A stretch of 18,247 bases of DNA from Nitrospirota bacterium (lineage in GTDB: Bacteria > Nitrospirota_A > Leptospirillia > Leptospirillales > Leptospirillaceae), in contig JAKCCY010000048.1 in assembly GCA_021838765.1 (NCBI GenBank), positions 1-18,247 on the forward strand, written 5' to 3'. Positions 15,360 through 18,247 of the stretch are shown here, piece by piece (positions within the stretch are counted from its first letter, which is position 1; every line of letters begins with the position of its first letter). The position numbers and the translations under genes were made by a program. The notes below the pieces were generated by a model. It searched no databases, was not told the DNA's origin, and worked only from the letters and a program-made list of their open reading frames with translations.

Positions 15360-15517
15360 TTCAGGAAGGCCCATCATAACCAAATGGTCCGGGTTAGACA
15401 AGAGCCGGACAAAACACGTGGAAAAATTTCCCGCCGGGAATCCAAGGAGTCTTCTCTCCCAACTTCCGACGGACCCCGGCATCGACCAATATCAGAGACA
15501 GGAGAAAAAGAGACCTC
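15360..15517 (+). other. ileS leader region
   Basis: This is the 158-base gap between tRNA-Val and ileS. Apart from the tRNA promoter it holds a small inverted repeat, TTCCC-GCC-GGGAA (15428-15440), and AGGAG at 15500-15504, 13 bases before the GTG start, which is farther than usual. I see no T-box features (no long leader, no terminator/antiterminator pair) and no convincing plus-strand promoter. Confidence 0.4.
15373..15401 (-). promoter_or_regulatory. promoter of tRNA-Val
   Basis: On the minus strand TTGTCT (15401-15396) and TATGAT (15378-15373) are separated by 17 bases, matching the sigma-70 consensus at 4 and 5 of 6 positions. The tRNA 5' end is 13 bases beyond the -10 box, which suits a short 5' leader removed by RNase P. 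Confidence 0.55.
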
Positions 15518-18247
15518 GTGGAAATCAAAGAGACATTGAACCTTCCCAAGACAAATTTTCCAATGAAGGCGGGACTTCCTGAAAAAGAACCCTCCATCCT
15601 GAATCACTGGAATGCGACCAAGCTCGAACAGGCCCTTTTGTCCAGGATGAATGGCCGTTCCCTTTTTATTCTCCACGATGGACCTCCTTACGCCAATGGG
15701 CATCTTCACATGGGCCACGCCCTGAACAAGGTGCTGAAAGACATGATCAACCGGGTTGCCATCCGGGAAGGAAGGCGTCCCGTCTATATTCCTGGCTGGG
15801 ATTGCCACGGACTGCCGATCGAACACAAGGTTTTGAAAGATCTGAAAAAGAATCGCTCGGAAATGACCGCCGTCGAAATCCGTACAAAATGCAGGGAATC
15901 CGCCAACGAATTCGTCAGGATCCAGATGGAGGAGTTTCGCCGGATGGGGGTCATGGCCGACTGGGAACACCCCTATCTCACAATGTCCTTCGACTATGAA
16001 GCCTCCATCCTCGACTCTTTTGGCAAAATGGTCAAAAAGGGACTCGTCTACAAGGGCGTCAAGCCGGTTCTCTGGTGTCCCCAATGCGAAACAGCCCTTG
16101 CCGAAGCGGAGGTCGAATACGAAGACCATACATCCCAGGCCGCGACAGTCCTTTTTGCTGCCCCCAAAAAAGGTGGTTCTCCTGAAAACGCCTTTATCGC
16201 CATCTGGACCACGACCCCCTGGACGCTCCCGGCCAACAAGGCAGTTGCCTACCATCCCGATGCCATGTACCTTGAGCTCCGGCATCTGGGAGGAGAAGCG
16301 TCAGCTCCCTTCGCTCAGGACGACCGCCTCTATGTCTCTCATGCGCTCTGGACGGAAGAGGGACACTTTGCAGGCCTTGGCGATCGCTCCAAAGAATTTT
16401 CCATCGCGAGAACCCTGAAAGGAGAAGATCTGGCCCGGGAGATTCCCGTTGTCACATCCCCCTTGACCGGAGCACAGGTCCCTCTCCTCCCGGGAGATTT
16501 TGTCACGATGGATCAGGGAACGGGGATGGTCCACATCGCTCCCGGCCATGGAGAGGACGACCACCGGCTTGGGCTCGCCCATGGCCTTCCCATCGAGGCT
16601 CCCGTCGACAATCGGGGACGATACCTGCAGACACTGGCCGACATGGGCCTTGAAGATCTGGTCGGGAAACCCGTCATGGCTTCGAACGACCAGGTTCTGG
16701 CCCTTCTTGGCACTATTGGCCGGCTGGTTTCCCATTCCGCCTATCGCCATTCCTATCCCCACTGCTGGAGATGCAAGAAACCGGTGATTTTCCGGGCAAC
16801 GCCACAGTGGTTTCTTTCCCTTTCCACCGAAAATCTCCGACAAAGGACCCTGGCGGCGATCCGGACCGTCTCATGGATCCCTGCCAGGGGAGAAAACCGG
16901 ATCACCTCCATGATCGAGAACAGGCCCGACTGGTGCCTTTCAAGACAACGCTCCTGGGGCGTTCCGATCCCGGCGCTCGGATGTTCCGACTGCGGGGAAA
17001 GCTTTCTCGACAGCAGTCTCATCGATCGCCTTGTCGCCAGAACCAGACAGGAAGGAATCGATTTCTGGTTTGATCCGGAACAGGCTGCGGAAATCAGGAA
17101 GGGGGTCTCCTGTCCCCGTTGCCAGAGCCGGAATCTCGAACTCGAGCGGGATATCCTCGACGTCTGGTTCGACTCGGGAGTCAGCCATGAAGCGGTGCTC
17201 AGGGGACGGCCGGGGCTCTCCTGGCCTGCAGACCTGTACCTTGAAGGATCCGACCAGCACAGGGGATGGTTCCACTCCTCGCTTCTGACAAGCGTGGCCC
17301 TTCATGATGCGCCTCCCTACAAATCTGTCCTGACACACGGCTTCGTCGTCGACGGACAGGGAAGAAAAATGGCCAAGACAATCGGAAACGTCATCAGTCC
17401 GTCGGAGATCATCAAGCAGCACGGAGCAGACATCTTGCGTCTCTGGGCCGCCTCTTCCGACTACCGGGAGGATATCAGGCTTTCACCCGTCATCCTCTCC
17501 CATCTCGTTGAGTCCTATCGCAAGATCAGGAACACATTCCGCTTCATGATGGGAAATCTCTACGACTACAAGGAAGATGCCCTGAAAACAGAAGATTCAA
17601 AAGATCCCCTTGACCGCTGGATACTCTCTCTCTGGGAAGGAACCAAAGCAACAATTATCGGATCTTACAGGGAATATGACTTTCCGGCGGTCGTACACCA
17701 CCTCTCCTCTTTCTGTTCCGTTTCCCTGTCGGCTCTGTACTTCGACATGATCAAGGATCGCCTTTATACGGAGGCCGCGAGATCTCCCCTGCGGACCGGA
17801 ACACAAAAAACGATGGCAATGATCCTCCGGGAGCTTTTGCTCCTGATCCAGCCGATCCTCGTTTTCACATCGGATGAGATCGCCGAACACCTTCTCCCCC
17901 TCGGTTTTCTTCCGGAGGGCACACAAGATGCGGCAACATGGATCCAGAGCGAGCTTTACCCGCCGTTAATCCCGGGCCGCCGGGACGAAACGCTGGAAAA
18001 AAGCATGGAAGAACTGTTGATCTATCGCCAGGAGTTTGGACGGATCATTGACGACTTAAGGAAAAAGAAAGAAGCGGGATCCGGACTCGATGTCGAAGTG
18101 GCGTTCATCACCGGAAACAATCCGGTTCCCGAGCCATGGAAGCACTTTCCGGCGGACTACCCGGCCATGTTCCTCATCGTATCGGGATTCAAATTTCTCA
18201 GGGAGCGTCCGAATAAGGACCCCTCTTCCATTCTGGCGGTCACGGAA
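15518..18247 (+). CDS. ileS: isoleucyl-tRNA synthetase, 3' end outside window
   Basis: 910 codons are visible with no stop; bacterial IleRS is usually about 930-940 residues, so only the tail is missing. It charges tRNA-Ile with isoleucine in the cytoplasm. Class I signatures are present: HMGH at 64-67 inside PPYANGHLHMGH, the GWDCHGLPIEHKV block of the bacterial form, and KMAKT at 617-621 in place of the common KMSKS. The editing domain shows TTTPWTLPANK and GTGMVHIAPGHGEDD. WCLSRQRSWGVPIP and DVWFDSGVSH mark the catalytic region, and several CxxC pairs occur. The C-terminal zinc knuckle would lie beyond the window. The GTG at 15518 is chosen because homology begins soon after it; ATG at codon 16 is possible but has no ribosome binding site. 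Confidence 0.95.
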   Translation, partial: MEIKETLNLPKTNFPMKAGLPEKEPSILNHWNATKLEQALLSRMNGRSLFILHDGPPYANGHLHMGHALNKVLKDMINRVAIREGRRPVYIPGWDCHGLPIEHKVLKDLKKNRSEMTAVEIRTKCRESANEFVRIQMEEFRRMGVMADWEHPYLTMSFDYEASILDSFGKMVKKGLVYKGVKPVLWCPQCETALAEAEVEYEDHTSQAATVLFAAPKKGGSPENAFIAIWTTTPWTLPANKAVAYHPDAMYLELRHLGGEASAPFAQDDRLYVSHALWTEEGHFAGLGDRSKEFSIARTLKGEDLAREIPVVTSPLTGAQVPLLPGDFVTMDQGTGMVHIAPGHGEDDHRLGLAHGLPIEAPVDNRGRYLQTLADMGLEDLVGKPVMASNDQVLALLGTIGRLVSHSAYRHSYPHCWRCKKPVIFRATPQWFLSLSTENLRQRTLAAIRTVSWIPARGENRITSMIENRPDWCLSRQRSWGVPIPALGCSDCGESFLDSSLIDRLVARTRQEGIDFWFDPEQAAEIRKGVSCPRCQSRNLELERDILDVWFDSGVSHEAVLRGRPGLSWPADLYLEGSDQHRGWFHSSLLTSVALHDAPPYKSVLTHGFVVDGQGRKMAKTIGNVISPSEIIKQHGADILRLWAASSDYREDIRLSPVILSHLVESYRKIRNTFRFMMGNLYDYKEDALKTEDSKDPLDRWILSLWEGTKATIIGSYREYDFPAVVHHLSSFCSVSLSALYFDMIKDRLYTEAARSPLRTGTQKTMAMILRELLLLIQPILVFTSDEIAEHLLPLGFLPEGTQDAATWIQSELYPPLIPGRRDETLEKSMEELLIYRQEFGRIIDDLRKKKEAGSGLDVEVAFITGNNPVPEPWKHFPADYPAMFLIVSGFKFLRERPNKDPSSILAVTE

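Noticed and set aside
15374..16285. 303-codon minus-strand open frame opposite ileS
   Set aside because: It covers the IleRS catalytic start, which carries HMGH, and also the tRNA promoter. No domain is visible in it.

Overview
The window comes from a bacterium that makes heavy use of cyclic di-GMP. The genes are moderately GC-rich. They share strong G/C third-position bias, which also creates long antisense shadow frames. The mix of soluble and membrane PAS/GAF/GGDEF/EAL proteins, an Acidobacteria-style NHL propeller protein and a bacterial-type IleRS would suit an acidophilic chemolithotroph such as Leptospirillum (Nitrospirota). That assignment is a guess from style, not something the sequence proves.

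Layout. (1) 1-2000, plus: the 3' two-thirds or so of an exported-looking beta-propeller protein whose start lies outside the window. (2) 2087-12021, minus: three large genes with short gaps (98 and 87 bases). In transcription order they are a 1383-residue membrane PAS/GAF/GGDEF/EAL protein, a ~1381-residue SNF2-family ATPase, and a 483-residue LOV-GAF-GGDEF protein. (3) 12022-12165: a divergent promoter region. (4) 12166-14760, plus: a soluble PAS/GAF/PAS/GGDEF/EAL protein. (5) about 14735-15240: a decayed IS200/IS605-type element holding a truncated tnpB and terminal hairpins; its right end seems to supply the last codons and stop of the preceding gene. (6) 15285-15359, minus: tRNA-Val(CAC) with encoded CCA and a good promoter. 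(7) 15518 to the end, plus: ileS, missing only its last few dozen codons.

How the parts fit. Three of the six protein genes carry an intact GGDEF active site, so this is a c-di-GMP signalling locus. The inputs look different: a membrane helical sensor with GAF domains, a soluble PAS/GAF protein, and a LOV domain with every residue of the flavin-cysteinyl photocycle. The outputs also differ. The soluble GGDEF-EAL protein keeps nearly all phosphodiesterase residues. The membrane protein's EAL domain has lost most metal ligands and the catalytic Glu and carries a CZB-like tail.

The most notable item is the LOV-GGDEF protein, a candidate blue-light-controlled diguanylate cyclase. The degenerate EAL-CZB module and the IS end fused to a signalling gene come next. 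I saw no CRISPR array, rRNA, phage module or clear riboswitch.
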